Shown: positions 8,420 to 16,528, numbered from the stretch's first letter. The stretch: DNA of 64,000 bases from an uncultured Alphaproteobacteria bacterium (GCA_934254915.1 CAKQMH010000006.1:20498-84497), one strand, 5' to 3'. Made by a program: numbers and translations. Notes: a model not told the origin generated them from the letters alone.

Positions 8420-9163
8420 CTAATGAAAACTGTTGACTAGTGAGCCGGCCAACAAATACCACCCGTCAACCAATACAAAAAATATAACCTTAAACGGCAG
8501 CGCCAAGACGGTCGGCGGCAACATCATCATACCCATCGACATAAGGACTGATGCGATTACCATATCAATAATCAAAAATGGCACATAAATTAAAAATCCG
8601 ATTTCGAATGCGCGCCGCAATTCACTGATCATAAAGGCCGGAATGGCAATTTTGAGCGGAGTTTCAGCTACTTCGGCCGCGGGTTTTTCTTTGGCTAAAT
8701 CCGTAAACAACAATAAGTCTTTTTCCCGCGTGTTGCGAACCATAAACTCCTTAAATGGAACAGAGGCTTTTTCCAGACCGTCCATAGTGTCGACTTTTTC
8801 ATCAATCATCGGCTTAAGCCCTTCGTCCCATGCGCGTTCAAAAGTCGGTGTCATAATAAATAAGGTCAAAAACAGCGCCAAGGAGATAAGTACCATGTTT
8901 GGCGGAGTGGAGTTGGTTGCCAAAGCGCTGCGGGTAATTGAAAAAACCACGGCAATACGCGTAAACGAGGTCATCATAATCAAAATCGACGGTGCTAATG
9001 ACAAAACGGTTATGGTCGCCAAAATGCTGAAAATTCGCGCCGTGGCTGAGCCGCCGGGGGTGTCGGCAACATTTAAGGTTAAACTTTGCGCCTGTGCCGC
9101 ATCAATATTAATAAGCGCCAACAAAAGCAGCAAAACAGAAAAGAAAAAGATTTTTTTAGTCAT
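8420..9163 (-). CDS. fliP: Flagellar export apparatus protein FliP
   Basis: A 247-residue inner-membrane protein of the flagellar type III export gate. The ATG at 9163 begins a signal-peptide-like segment. The family core follows: LAPSILIMMTSFTRIAVVFSI after the first helix, a periplasmic loop, and C-terminal helices with IPAFMISELRRAFEIGF and MGMMMLPP. Residues match the family throughout and the length is normal. Its start overlaps the end of fliO by 8 bases. FliQ and FliR do not follow, so the flagellar genes must be dispersed. Confidence 0.93.
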   Translation of the reverse strand: MTKKIFFFSVLLLLLALINIDAAQAQSLTLNVADTPGGSATARIFSILATITVLSLAPSILIMMTSFTRIAVVFSITRSALATNSTPPNMVLISLALFLTLFIMTPTFERAWDEGLKPMIDEKVDTMDGLEKASVPFKEFMVRNTREKDLLLFTDLAKEKPAAEVAETPLKIAIPAFMISELRRAFEIGFLIYVPFLIIDMVIASVLMSMGMMMLPPTVLALPFKVIFFVLVDGWYLLAGSLVNSFH

Positions 9164-9440
9164 GGTTTTCAACCTTAGTGACAGATAACAGCAAATTATT
9201 ATTAGCGCCCAGCAGGAGCGAATATTCGGATTGATCGCAGCGAACAATAAAAATCGTGTTTTTGGCATCAAGCCGGCGAATTTCCATAACCTCAATCCGT
9301 GAATCGGTTTTAAGATTCTTAAGCAAACGGCATTTCAGTCCTTTTTGCTGACAATATTTTAAAAGCCACAAAGTCAACAGCAATAGCCCTATGACAAACA
9401 TCAGTGCTAATACGGCTTGTAAAATTTGCACCCATTCCAT
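9156..9440 (-). CDS. fliO: FliO-like flagellar biosynthesis protein
   Basis: A 94-residue protein with one N-terminal transmembrane helix (about residues 6-27) and a small cytoplasmic strand-rich domain. FliO assists assembly of the FliP ring. The ATG at 9440 has GGGAG upstream; an in-frame start 11 codons earlier has none. The assignment rests on size, topology, the segment RIEVMEIRRLDAKNTIFIVRCD typical of FliO, and coupling to fliP. The family is poorly conserved. Confidence 0.75.
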   Translation of the reverse strand: MEWVQILQAVLALMFVIGLLLLTLWLLKYCQQKGLKCRLLKNLKTDSRIEVMEIRRLDAKNTIFIVRCDQSEYSLLLGANNNLLLSVTKVENHD

Positions 9441-9471
9441 GCTTAAAAAACTCCCTGATAAAATCAACGGC

Positions 9472-9501
9472 ATTATAAGATAACTTATACCGTGGCGTCA
9501 A
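9472..9501 (-). promoter_or_regulatory. Promoter for fliO-fliP
   Basis: On the minus strand TTGACG (9496-9501) and TATAAT (9472-9477) are 18 bp apart, 31 bases before the fliO start. This is a sigma70-type rather than a sigma54- or sigma28-type sequence. Confidence 0.65.
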
Positions 9502-9544
9502 TAAAAGGCTTGCCCTTGTTAACATTGTTTGTTAAATTGCCGCT

Positions 9545-10093
9545 ATGGCTAAAGATAAAAAAGAAATTGTCAGTGATGAACGAAAAACGCAAGATTTACA
9601 GTCCTTTGCGCGTTTGGTGATGCCGTTTGCACGTCAGATTTTGGGGGCTAAAGGTCTAATGGAAGCTGATTTGCTGACCGGTTGGGACGAAATTGTCGGC
9701 GCGGAGCTGGCGGCCTATTCTTTGCCCCGCAAAATCGAATTTAAACGCGGTGAAAAAAACAACGGTGTTTTGTGGATTGAAGTTCCGGCCGGAGCGTTTG
9801 CTCTGGAGGTGCAGCTGAAAGAAAGTTTGATTCTGTCCAAGGTAAATACTTATTTCGGTTATGCCGCGGTGGCAAAACTCAAAATAATCCAAAATGCCGC
9901 TTTTGATTTGCAGGATGAGCCGGCGGCAGGGTGTGAACGAATGCAAAAAACTCTTGTCAGCCAAGAAGAAGAAACATATATTAAGGAGCTGAGCGAAGGG
10001 GTTGAAAATCAGACTCTGCAGGATATGCTCATAAAACTGGGGCGTAGTGTCATCAGTAATAATAAAGGTGAAAATAAGAAAGATGAAGTTTGA
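9545..10093 (+). CDS. DUF721/DciA-family protein
   Basis: A 182-residue protein. The domain from about 17 to 120 shows the DUF721 pattern: WDEIVGAELAAYSLPRKIEF, a GVLWIEV strand and LQLKESLI leading to the KVNTYFGYAAV segment. Members such as DciA help load the replicative helicase in bacteria lacking DnaC/DnaI; that role is inferred here. No Shine-Dalgarno precedes the ATG, and a candidate promoter (TTGCCC 9510, TTAAAT 9532) would place the transcript start almost at the ATG. The 3' end overlaps the DsbA-like gene by 11 bases. Confidence 0.8.
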   Translation: MAKDKKEIVSDERKTQDLQSFARLVMPFARQILGAKGLMEADLLTGWDEIVGAELAAYSLPRKIEFKRGEKNNGVLWIEVPAGAFALEVQLKESLILSKVNTYFGYAAVAKLKIIQNAAFDLQDEPAAGCERMQKTLVSQEEETYIKELSEGVENQTLQDMLIKLGRSVISNNKGENKKDEV

Positions 10094-10814
10094 AAATATC
10101 ATTAAGAGTATCAGCTCAACTTTGGCAGCAATTATGGTCTATCTGATAGCCGCCGGAATGTATCTGTCTTTCAAGGGTTTTGTGTTCGAAAACGGGGAGA
10201 TTACATTGGCAACCCCGGCACAGGCTCAGGAAATCGTGCAGCAGGGCAAAGAGCTGCCGGCGGATATGGCGCTTCCCGAAAATCATATTATGGGGCAAAA
10301 AAATGCGCCGATTACGATTTACGAATATTCATCATTCGGTTGCTTCCACTGTGCGGATTTTCACCTGCAAACCCTGCCGGAATTGAAGAAAAAGTATATT
10401 GATAAAGGTCTGGTCAAGCTCTCGTTCGTCCCGTTCCCGATTGACAAACCGTCTATGAGTGCGGCTTTGCTGGCGGAATGCGTCGCTCCGCAAAAATATT
10501 TTGCCTTTGCTGAAGTTTTGTTCAAAAAGCAACGCGATTGGGGCTTGTCGCGTAATCCGGAAAATGTTTTGCGCCAATATGCCGCTTTGAGCAGAGTTGG
10601 TGCGGATAAAGCTGAAGCCTGCCTGCATAATGACGATAAGGCACGCGATATTTTAGAAATTCGGCAGGATGGTATTACTCAGCTTGGTATTCAAGGCACA
10701 CCGTCGTTCGTAATTGCCGACAAAAACGGCAAGCAGCTGTACTCCGGCATTATGAGTCTGGCTAAGTTTGAGGAAATTATTGCGCAAAAGTTGCCTCAGA
10801 ACTCAAAAAATTAG
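10083..10814 (+). CDS. Membrane-anchored DsbA-family thiol-disulfide protein
   Basis: A 243-residue protein with an N-terminal membrane anchor (about 11-32) and a periplasmic thioredoxin fold with a helical insertion. The active site is C87-F-H-C90, and the cis-Pro loop GIQGTPSF follows near residue 217. The GQKNAPITIYEYSSF entry matches the BdbD/DsbA-like group often seen in alphaproteobacteria. It should oxidise or shuffle disulfides of exported proteins, which may include the Cys-rich secretion proteins later in the window. The ATG at 10083 lies inside the end of the preceding gene, suggesting coupled translation. Confidence 0.88.
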   Translation: MKFENIIKSISSTLAAIMVYLIAAGMYLSFKGFVFENGEITLATPAQAQEIVQQGKELPADMALPENHIMGQKNAPITIYEYSSFGCFHCADFHLQTLPELKKKYIDKGLVKLSFVPFPIDKPSMSAALLAECVAPQKYFAFAEVLFKKQRDWGLSRNPENVLRQYAALSRVGADKAEACLHNDDKARDILEIRQDGITQLGIQGTPSFVIADKNGKQLYSGIMSLAKFEEIIAQKLPQNSKN

Positions 10815-10857
10815 GACTTCTTTAATAACTCCGTTATAGTTTAGGTGATAAGGTAAA

Positions 10858-11163
10858 ATGAAAAAAGTGCCTGAAGATATCAAAAAACTTGAACAAAGGA
10901 TTGCGGACCTAAAAAAACAAGAACAATTAGTGCGTAAAGAAAAAGACGAGTCTGAATTTGCGCATGCGTCCAAAGCCGGTTTTCGTGTCGGAACGGAATT
11001 GCTGTCCGGAGTGTTAGTCGGTGCGGCTGTCGGTTATTTCTTGGATGAATTGCTTGGTTTGCGGCCGTGGCTGATGGTTTTGTTTCTGTTTTTTGGAGGA
11101 GCGGCCGGCGTATTGAACGTCTATCGCTTTGTCAAAGGCGAAGAACATAAGAACAAGGAGTAA
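10858..11163 (+). CDS. atpI: ATP synthase protein I
   Basis: A 101-residue membrane protein with a charged coiled N-terminus (1-40) and two helices (about 45-65 and 70-92) containing the glycine-rich VLVGAAVGYFLDELLG segment. AtpI assists assembly of the c-ring. It starts the F0 cluster and is followed by atpB after 6 bases. Confidence 0.88.
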   Translation: MKKVPEDIKKLEQRIADLKKQEQLVRKEKDESEFAHASKAGFRVGTELLSGVLVGAAVGYFLDELLGLRPWLMVLFLFFGGAAGVLNVYRFVKGEEHKNKE

Positions 11164-11169
11164 GTCTAC

Positions 11170-11892
11170 GTGTCAAACCCGATGGAACAATTTGTCATCA
11201 AGCCGCTGGTCCCGATTGAGGTCGGCGGTGTCGACATCTCTTTTACCAATTCATCATTGTTTATGGTTTTGGCGGTTGCGGTTTCAACTTTACTGTTGGG
11301 CTTCTGTCTCCGCAAACGCAGTATTGTTCCGAGTGTGGCGCAATCAATCCCCGAAAGTATTTATGAGTTTATCAGCAGCTTGCTGAAAGAAAATGTCGGT
11401 GTTGAAGGGCTGCGTTACTTCCCGTTCATTTTCACGCTGTTTTTGTTTGTGGCTTTCGGTAACCTGCTTGGTTTGTTCCCGTATGCCTTTACTTTTACGT
11501 CGCATCTGACCGCAGTCGGCAGTTTGTCGCTGATAGCCTTGCTGTTTAACGTCTGTATCGGTATCAAAAAGAAAAAAATCGGTTGGCTGCGGACGTTTTT
11601 GCCCAAAGGGATTCCGTTTGCTTTGGCGCCGTTAATCGTGCCGATTGAGATGATTTCGTTCCTGTCAAAACCGTTCAGCCTGACCGTCCGTTTGGTTGCA
11701 AATATGACTGTCGGACACATTATGTTGAAAATTATTGCCGGTTTTGTAGTCGCCTTGGGCGCATTGGGATTAGTGCCGGTATTGTTTAACAGCTGTATCG
11801 TTTGTTTTGAAATGTTTATCGCTATGTTGCAGGCTTTTATTTATACGGTCTTGAGCTGTATTTATCTTGGCGATGCTTTGCACGAACACTAA
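11170..11892 (+). CDS. atpB: F0 ATP synthase subunit a
   Basis: A 240-residue polytopic membrane protein forming the proton half-channels. It starts at GTG (11170) with AAGGAG upstream. The essential Arg is visible in FSLTVRLVANMTVGH, and the C-terminal helices carry FIALQ-type residues (MLQAFIYTVLSCIYLGDAL). Length and order match alphaproteobacterial homologues. Confidence 0.96.
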   Translation: MSNPMEQFVIKPLVPIEVGGVDISFTNSSLFMVLAVAVSTLLLGFCLRKRSIVPSVAQSIPESIYEFISSLLKENVGVEGLRYFPFIFTLFLFVAFGNLLGLFPYAFTFTSHLTAVGSLSLIALLFNVCIGIKKKKIGWLRTFLPKGIPFALAPLIVPIEMISFLSKPFSLTVRLVANMTVGHIMLKIIAGFVVALGALGLVPVLFNSCIVCFEMFIAMLQAFIYTVLSCIYLGDALHEH

Positions 11893-11981
11893 TTTCGGAC
11901 AGTGATTAACGTTTTTTTTAGACATTAAAGCATAATTATTGTGTTGAGAAAGTTTGGTTTATTTTTTAGAAAGGAATTAAA

Positions 11982-12203
11982 ATGGAACCGTTAGCTTATG
12001 TTGGTGCCGGTATGTGCGCATTGTCAATGACCGTAGCGGCATGGGGTGTTACCCAAGTTTGGACAACAATTATTTCAACCGTCGGCCGTAATCCGCAAGT
12101 TAAAAAAGATGTCGATATTTACGGTTGGGCAGGTTTTGCGGCGGTTGAAGCTATCGCTTTGTATGCGTTGGTTATCGCTCTGGTTATGTTGACCGGAAAT
12201 TAA
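11982..12203 (+). CDS. atpE: F0 ATP synthase subunit c
   Basis: A 73-residue hairpin of two helices. The polar loop is GRNPQVKKD, and the proton-binding Glu sits in GFAAVEAIALYALV in the second helix. The glycine-rich first helix is typical. AAAGGAA precedes the ATG. It has 89- and 87-base gaps on either side, in line with separate translation control of this high-copy subunit. Confidence 0.96.
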   Translation: MEPLAYVGAGMCALSMTVAAWGVTQVWTTIISTVGRNPQVKKDVDIYGWAGFAAVEAIALYALVIALVMLTGN

Positions 12204-12290
12204 TCTTTCTAAACTCGCGGGGCAGGCAAGGTTATTTTGCCTGCTTTGGCGGGTTAGTAGTTTTTTTAGAAGGTCAGAGAGGAGTATCTT

Positions 12291-12773
12291 ATGCCGCAGT
12301 TAGATTTCAGCGTTTTCCCGTCACAATTATTTTGGCTCAGCATCAGCTTTTTCAGCATGCTTTTTATTATGAGCAAGTTGATTATTCCGCGGATTGCCGA
12401 AATGATTAATCTGCGTAAGGATAAAATCGACGGTTACCTGCAAAAAGCCGCTGAAATCAAAGACAAGGCCGAAGATGCGTTGCAAAAATATCATCAGGCG
12501 CTGCAAAAAGCTACTGATGAGGCCACACAGTCTTTGCAAAAGACTCAACAGGACATGCAAAAGCTGATTGATCGCAAACAGGCTGATTTAGCCGCTGAGC
12601 TGGCCGCTCAGATTGCCGCCGGCGAGAAGAAGATTCAAGACGGCAAAAATAAGGCTTTGCAGCAGGTTCAGGAGATGTCGGAAAATCTGGCGTTGGATGT
12701 TTTGCAAAAATTGGGGTTAAAAGTTGCGGCGGCAGATGTCAAAAAAGCCGTGCAGGAAGTTATGAAAGACTAA
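12291..12773 (+). CDS. atpF': F0 ATP synthase subunit b'
   Basis: A 160-residue peripheral-stalk subunit: one N-terminal membrane helix (about 8-30), then a long charged coiled coil. The start MPQLDFSVFPSQLFWLSISF is typical of the b' type found in photosynthetic and alphaproteobacterial lineages, where b and b' form a heterodimer. It precedes atpF by 3 bases. Confidence 0.92.
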   Translation: MPQLDFSVFPSQLFWLSISFFSMLFIMSKLIIPRIAEMINLRKDKIDGYLQKAAEIKDKAEDALQKYHQALQKATDEATQSLQKTQQDMQKLIDRKQADLAAELAAQIAAGEKKIQDGKNKALQQVQEMSENLALDVLQKLGLKVAAADVKKAVQEVMKD

Positions 12774-12776
12774 ACA

Positions 12777-13376
12777 ATGGCAATGGAAGAGAATATTCCT
12801 AATCATGAAATTATTGACGCAACCCAAAATGCGGTGCTGAACGCCGCGGAAACGGTTGCTGATGTAATTGAAACCACGGCGCAAGAGATTGGCGGCCACG
12901 AAGAAGTTTTTTATCAGAGTGCTGAATTTTGGGTCGCAATGTCGTTTGTTCTGGTGGTTGTGGGACTGGCTCGCCCGATTGGCAAAGTTCTGCACAGCCT
13001 GCTCCAAAAGCGCGGTGAAAATATTGCCGAACGGATTTCATCGGCTGCAACCCTGAAAGAAGATGCGCAAAAGCTTTTGGCTCAATATGAAAAGAAATAT
13101 CGTGAGGCGGAACAGGAAGCGCAGGAAATCTTGTCACGCTCGGAAAAAGAAATAAATTTTTTCAAAAAAGAGAGTATGTCAAAGCTTGAGGCCGAAATGG
13201 CCAACAAGGAACGCGACGCCAAAGCTCGCATTGCCGCTGCTCAGGACAAAGCGGTTAAAGAAATCAGCGCCATGACATCCGAAGTTACGATTAAGGCGGT
13301 TAAAGATGTTTTGCGCCGCCAACTGACGGAAAAGGAAATTGACCGGCTGATTGATGAATCAATTGACATAATCTAA
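12777..13376 (+). CDS. atpF: F0 ATP synthase subunit b
   Basis: A 199-residue peripheral-stalk subunit with an unusually long N-terminal extension of about 40 polar residues before the membrane helix (EFWVAMSFVLVVVGLARPIG). A long coiled coil follows and ends with the LRRQLTEKEIDRLIDESI tail. The cluster ends here with a terminator at 13397, so the F1 genes lie elsewhere, as usual in alphaproteobacteria. Confidence 0.92.
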   Translation: MAMEENIPNHEIIDATQNAVLNAAETVADVIETTAQEIGGHEEVFYQSAEFWVAMSFVLVVVGLARPIGKVLHSLLQKRGENIAERISSAATLKEDAQKLLAQYEKKYREAEQEAQEILSRSEKEINFFKKESMSKLEAEMANKERDAKARIAAAQDKAVKEISAMTSEVTIKAVKDVLRRQLTEKEIDRLIDESIDII

Positions 13377-13396
13377 ACGTTGAAAATATGTTTTTT

Positions 13397-13428
13397 AAAG
13401 GCTTAACACTCAAAGTTAAGCCTTTTTT
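13397..13428 (+). terminator. Terminator of the F0 cluster
   Basis: An 11-bp stem (13397-13407 with 13415-13425) with a 7-base loop is followed by T's. It lies between convergent atpF and the acetyltransferase gene and is nearly symmetrical, so it may serve both. Confidence 0.8.
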
Positions 13429-13437
13429 GTTAAGCGG

Positions 13438-13914
13438 CTAATTTATATACAAAGCCATGTTCCGCGATATTTCCGTGAAATTCAGCCGGCGGTAAAATTC
13501 GGCGGCCCGATTGTTAAAGTTAAAAACCTCAAGTTCCAACTGGCAAATATGTTTTTTGCGCGCCTCTTCAATAATTTTGTTGATTAATTGCCGGCCGATG
13601 CCCTGACTTTGGTGTTCACTGCTCACCACCAAATCGAAAATTTGCCAATAAACCTGATTTTGATAGATGTTTTCGTCCCGTTGTTTTTCGCCGGCCAACA
13701 GCGCGCCGACAACCTGATCTTGCGCCAAAGCCACATAGCCGAAATTATCCTTCTGCTGCAAAATGCAGTTCAGGTAAGGTATGGAACTTTCCTTAGCGGA
13801 GCAGCGGAATTGGCATGGGGCATTTTGCGCATGCAGGCAGTTCGATTCCTGCAAAAGGCATAAAACCTGCGTAAAATATTCGGATTTAAACTCGTCAAGA
13901 CGAATTGCCGGCAT
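13438..13914 (-). CDS. GNAT-family N-acetyltransferase
   Basis: A 158-residue acetyltransferase. The acetyl-CoA binding motif is at VVSSEHQSQGIGRQLINKI, followed by the strand LELEVFNFNNRAAEFYRRLNF typical of RimI-like members. The ATG at 13914 has GAGG 7 bases upstream, better than the GTG four codons earlier. The substrate is not deducible. It is a single gene between convergent atpF and the exported-protein gene on the same strand. Confidence 0.85.
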   Translation of the reverse strand: MPAIRLDEFKSEYFTQVLCLLQESNCLHAQNAPCQFRCSAKESSIPYLNCILQQKDNFGYVALAQDQVVGALLAGEKQRDENIYQNQVYWQIFDLVVSSEHQSQGIGRQLINKIIEEARKKHICQLELEVFNFNNRAAEFYRRLNFTEISRNMALYIN

Positions 13915-13979
13915 CGCTGACCTCACAGTTGTGGCGGATAGCCATAACTTAAGCGGCCAATGGTTGTTTGCAAGACCGA

Positions 13980-14684
13980 CTAAAGTTTTAAGTTAAGTTT
14001 GTTCCAACCATTGCGGCGAGGCTGTTCTTCTTCCTGCTGTTGGGTTTTAATCCAATTGCGGATAGGCTCGTTTTTACGGTTAAGCAGGTTCTTTTGCTCT
14101 TCGGTTTGCGCCACCCCGATAGGCAGCAGCTGATTGAGCAGTGCCGGTGAGGCAAAATCAATCCGTCCTTTCAGTAACGGTGTTACCAACGCGTCAATAA
14201 CCGGAGCTGCCGGCTTGGCATTAAAGGCATTAATCCGTCCGCCATAGAAAATTGCAAAGGCGTGGCAGGGCGAGGAGAATAAGACATCGGTCATGTCCAC
14301 GCCGCGAACAAAGCGTAAAATGATTTTGGGGCGGATAATGCATTCTTCGGTTTGGTCAAACAAGATATTATCGGGATTTTTGAACAATTCGGAAACAATC
14401 AAATCTTTCAACTCATTGTTGATGACGCCACAAAAGCCGGAAACCGCCATACCGTCCAGCGTGTATCCGGTGTAATTTTCCGGTTTGTTGGTAATCTGAT
14501 AACAAAAAATCTGTTCGGCATCGGTAATATTTTGCAGCGCCGACGGACCGATAGCTTTGCTGATTCGCTCCAGAATCGGGGCGTCTTTAGTTGCATCAGC
14601 CGCGGTATTATCAATGGCTTGCGCTCCGGCTGCGGTACTCAGCAGCAAGCTTAAGCCCAATGCCAAAATTCCTAATTGTTTCAT
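13980..14684 (-). CDS. Exported protein of unknown function
   Basis: A 234-residue protein. The ATG at 14684 has AAGGAG 6 bases before it. Residues 1-23 are a signal peptide ending GAQA. The mature part has four Cys that could form two disulfides (IFCYQ, SGFCGV, EECIIRP, SSPCHAF), and the C-terminal 40 residues are polar and Gln-rich. No family recognised. Periplasmic location is inferred from the signal peptide. Confidence 0.7.
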   Translation of the reverse strand: MKQLGILALGLSLLLSTAAGAQAIDNTAADATKDAPILERISKAIGPSALQNITDAEQIFCYQITNKPENYTGYTLDGMAVSGFCGVINNELKDLIVSELFKNPDNILFDQTEECIIRPKIILRFVRGVDMTDVLFSSPCHAFAIFYGGRINAFNAKPAAPVIDALVTPLLKGRIDFASPALLNQLLPIGVAQTEEQKNLLNRKNEPIRNWIKTQQQEEEQPRRNGWNKLNLKL

Positions 14685-14855
14685 CGACAACTCCTTTGTT
14701 TCTATGCCCGATTTTTACTTAATATATAACAACAATATAACCTGACTAGATTAATTTTTTATTTATGAATAACCGCGAATGTAATTAATTATGTCGTTAA
14801 TAAAATAATAAGATATTGTCCTTATAGTAAAAAACAATAAAATATGAAAAAAGGC

Positions 14856-14884
14856 TTGATTCTTAAAAAATTTTAGAATATAAG
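14856..14884 (+). promoter_or_regulatory. Promoter of the outer-membrane protein gene
   Basis: TTGATT (14856-14861) and TATAAG (14879-14884) are 17 bp apart in an AT-rich tract, about 45 bases before the ATG at 14929. Confidence 0.6.
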
Positions 14885-14928
14885 TTAGACAAAATTTTGT
14901 GAAAAAATATTTTAACTTGGAGACTTTG

Positions 14929-15549
14929 ATGAACAAAACTTTATTAACAGCGGCTTCGGCATTGGTTTTGACCATGGCTGTAGCAACATCGGCTTCGGCT
15001 CGTGATGGTTTTTATTTGGCTGTTCGCGGCGGTGTTACCAACTACAACCTGAATGCTAAAGACGATAACTCAACCACTAAAGCAATGGAAGATTATGGTA
15101 ACGTCTGGAACGTTTCCGGTGCTTTGGGTTATAAATATAAATATGTTCGCATTGAAGGTGAATATATTTATCGTGACGATGTTGATGACAGCTATACTAC
15201 AACAGTTGGTGCAGTTGGTACAACCTATAATCATAAAGTAACTATGGAATCTGATTCTTTTATGGCTAATATGTACTTGGATTTGATGCCGAATTACTGG
15301 ATTAGCCCATATGTTGCCGGCGGTCTTGGTTTGACCCGTTTGTCGGTTAAAAACGTTTCCAATGACGGTGGCGCAACTATTACCGATGATGCCGATAACT
15401 TCACTTGGATGTTGGGTGCCGGTTTGTCTTTGCGTTTGAACAGATGTATCAACCTCGATGGTGGTTACCGTTACTTAGATATGGGTGACATCGGCGGTGC
15501 AAACATCAATGCTCACGAAGTATACGGCGGCTTGCGCTTTACTTTCTAA
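14929..15549 (+). CDS. Small outer-membrane beta-barrel protein (OmpA/Opa-like)
   Basis: A 206-residue protein. The ATG at 14929 has TTGGAGA upstream, and the signal peptide ends at ASA24. The mature chain alternates aromatic and polar residues in eight or so strands (GFYLAVRGGVTNYNL, WNVSGALGYKY, ISPYVAGGLGLTRL, FTWMLGAGLSLRL) and ends in Phe (GGLRFTF), the mark of BamA-inserted barrels. It resembles surface antigens of the Omp25/31 kind. Monocistronic, with its own promoter and terminator, so probably well expressed. Confidence 0.88.
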   Translation: MNKTLLTAASALVLTMAVATSASARDGFYLAVRGGVTNYNLNAKDDNSTTKAMEDYGNVWNVSGALGYKYKYVRIEGEYIYRDDVDDSYTTTVGAVGTTYNHKVTMESDSFMANMYLDLMPNYWISPYVAGGLGLTRLSVKNVSNDGGATITDDADNFTWMLGAGLSLRLNRCINLDGGYRYLDMGDIGGANINAHEVYGGLRFTF

Positions 15550-15569
15550 GTTTATTAAATTCACCAAAA

Positions 15570-15613
15570 AAAACTGTCATGTCTCCTCTCCGGCGGCATG
15601 GCAGTTTTATTTT
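15570..15613 (+). terminator. Terminator of the outer-membrane protein gene
   Basis: A 12-bp stem (15570-15581 with 15597-15608) with one G-T pair is followed by T-rich sequence. Confidence 0.8.
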
Positions 15614-15643
15614 TAAATTTTCAAACAAGACCGTTTTAAAAAC

Positions 15644-15766
15644 GTCATCTTGACCAAGCATTTCTTCATCATAGTCATCCTGACCAAGCATTCTTTATAT
15701 TATTGTCACCTTGAGCGAAGTCGAAAGGTCTCGGCAAATTTTTATATAGCCTAAACCTTTCGACTT
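15644..15766. repeat. Intergenic repeat cluster with direct and inverted repeats
   Basis: GTCAYCYTGA occurs at 15644, 15674 and 15705, a 30-31 base period; the first two copies extend through ACCAAGCATTYTT. A 12-bp perfect inverted repeat (15718-15729 with 15755-15766) follows, and its loop contains a 23-base segment (15729-15751) shared with the element at 8227-8400 in opposite orientation. No ORF. It marks the boundary between housekeeping genes and the secretion cluster. Confidence 0.6.
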
Positions 15767-15823
15767 AAGGGGATGTTTTTAAACAACACTGCCCGTCACG
15801 GCAATTAAATAAAAACACACTTT

Positions 15824-15888
15824 TGTAACAAAAAGTTCACAAAAACAGTTGTTTACCAACCATTAACCTCTGTGAATTTTTTGTTACA
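15824..15888. promoter_or_regulatory. 18-bp inverted repeat upstream of the virB2-like pilin gene
   Basis: The segment 15824-15841 and the reverse complement of 15871-15888 agree at 17 of 18 bases, with a 29-base loop. It is AT-rich, not followed by a T tract, and lies upstream of the candidate pilin promoter. It could be a regulator site or an mRNA/DNA hairpin. Two direct TAACCATTTT repeats (15918 and 15934) lie next to it across the -35 region. Confidence 0.45.
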
Positions 15889-15925
15889 GCCCGAAAATGC
15901 TAGTGTAAACAATATGTTAACCATT

Positions 15926-15955
15926 TTGCGGTATAACCATTTTTGCTGGTAATAA
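15926..15955 (+). promoter_or_regulatory. Candidate promoter of the virB2 block
   Basis: TTGCGG (15926-15931) and TAATAA (15950-15955) with an 18-bp spacer, followed by a leader of about 60 bases to the ATG at 16021. The sequence between 15767 and 15823 shows no other feature. Confidence 0.45.
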
Positions 15956-16020
15956 TCTGAAAAATTGGTTATTCTAAAAGAGTAGAAAGAGTTTTTGCAA
16001 CTATTTGAAGGAGAACGACA

Positions 16021-16362
16021 ATGCAATTTCTTAAGAAAAATATTTGGACATTGTGCCTGGTAGCTTTTGCCACGGTTATGACCATGGCCGGTGACGCTTC
16101 CGCACAATCTAGTGTTATGCAAACTGCTTCAGACAAAACCTTGAATGTGTTCAAGGCCGTAAAACAAATCATCTTCATCGTTGGTGGTTTTGGTTTGGTC
16201 GGTATCGCTTTCGGTGCGATTATCGGTAAAATTCAATGGAAGTGGTTTGCCGGTTTGGCTGTCGGTTTGGCAATTTTGGCCGCTGCCGGTTCAATTGTTA
16301 ACTATGCGACCGGTGAATCTATGTCCGGCTTCCAAGATACGTTTGATAACGCTACTAACTAA
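16021..16362 (+). CDS. virB2: VirB2-like type IV secretion pilin
   Basis: A 113-residue protein with AAGGAGAA before the ATG. The signal peptide is cut after ASA28, leaving about 85 residues. Two membrane helices (49-68 and 76-96) are joined by the short basic loop GKIQWKWFAG, the TrbC/VirB2 topology. The I-x-W-K-W loop is repeated in the next two genes (about residues 202-204 and 407-409), tying the three together. It is the smallest of the three and most likely the main pilus or channel subunit. A hairpin with a T tract follows at 16445. Confidence 0.8.
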   Translation: MQFLKKNIWTLCLVAFATVMTMAGDASAQSSVMQTASDKTLNVFKAVKQIIFIVGGFGLVGIAFGAIIGKIQWKWFAGLAVGLAILAAAGSIVNYATGESMSGFQDTFDNATN

Positions 16363-16444
16363 TATCTCCTTCATAACGCTCGCGGGCGGCAGGTTTTTCT
16401 GCCGCTCCACGGGCAACAGGAGAACCAAGGGTAAAAGTAAAGCG

Positions 16445-16487
16445 GGGTCTTGCGGAAGTTGGCAACATCTTACCTCGACCCTTTTTT
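16445..16487 (+). terminator. Possible attenuator between first and second virB2-like genes
   Basis: GGGTC (16445-16449) pairs with GACCC (16477-16481), followed by TTTTTT; an inner TTGC/GCAA pair could extend the structure. Partial termination here would yield more of the first pilin than of downstream products. The weak stem keeps this tentative. Confidence 0.4.
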
Positions 16488-16506
16488 CGAACCAATGGGT
16501 TTAGCT

Positions 16507-16528
16507 ATTGAGCCGCCCACGGCTCAAT
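16507..16528 (+). promoter_or_regulatory. 9-bp perfect hairpin upstream of the second virB2-like gene
   Basis: 16507-16515 pairs with 16520-16528 around the loop CCCA, 42 bases before the ATG at 16570. There is no T tract, so it is more likely an mRNA-stability or processing hairpin than a terminator. Confidence 0.45.

Noticed and set aside
8643..9188. 181-codon plus-strand frame opposite fliP
   Set aside because: fliP on the other strand is a clear family match, so this is its shadow.
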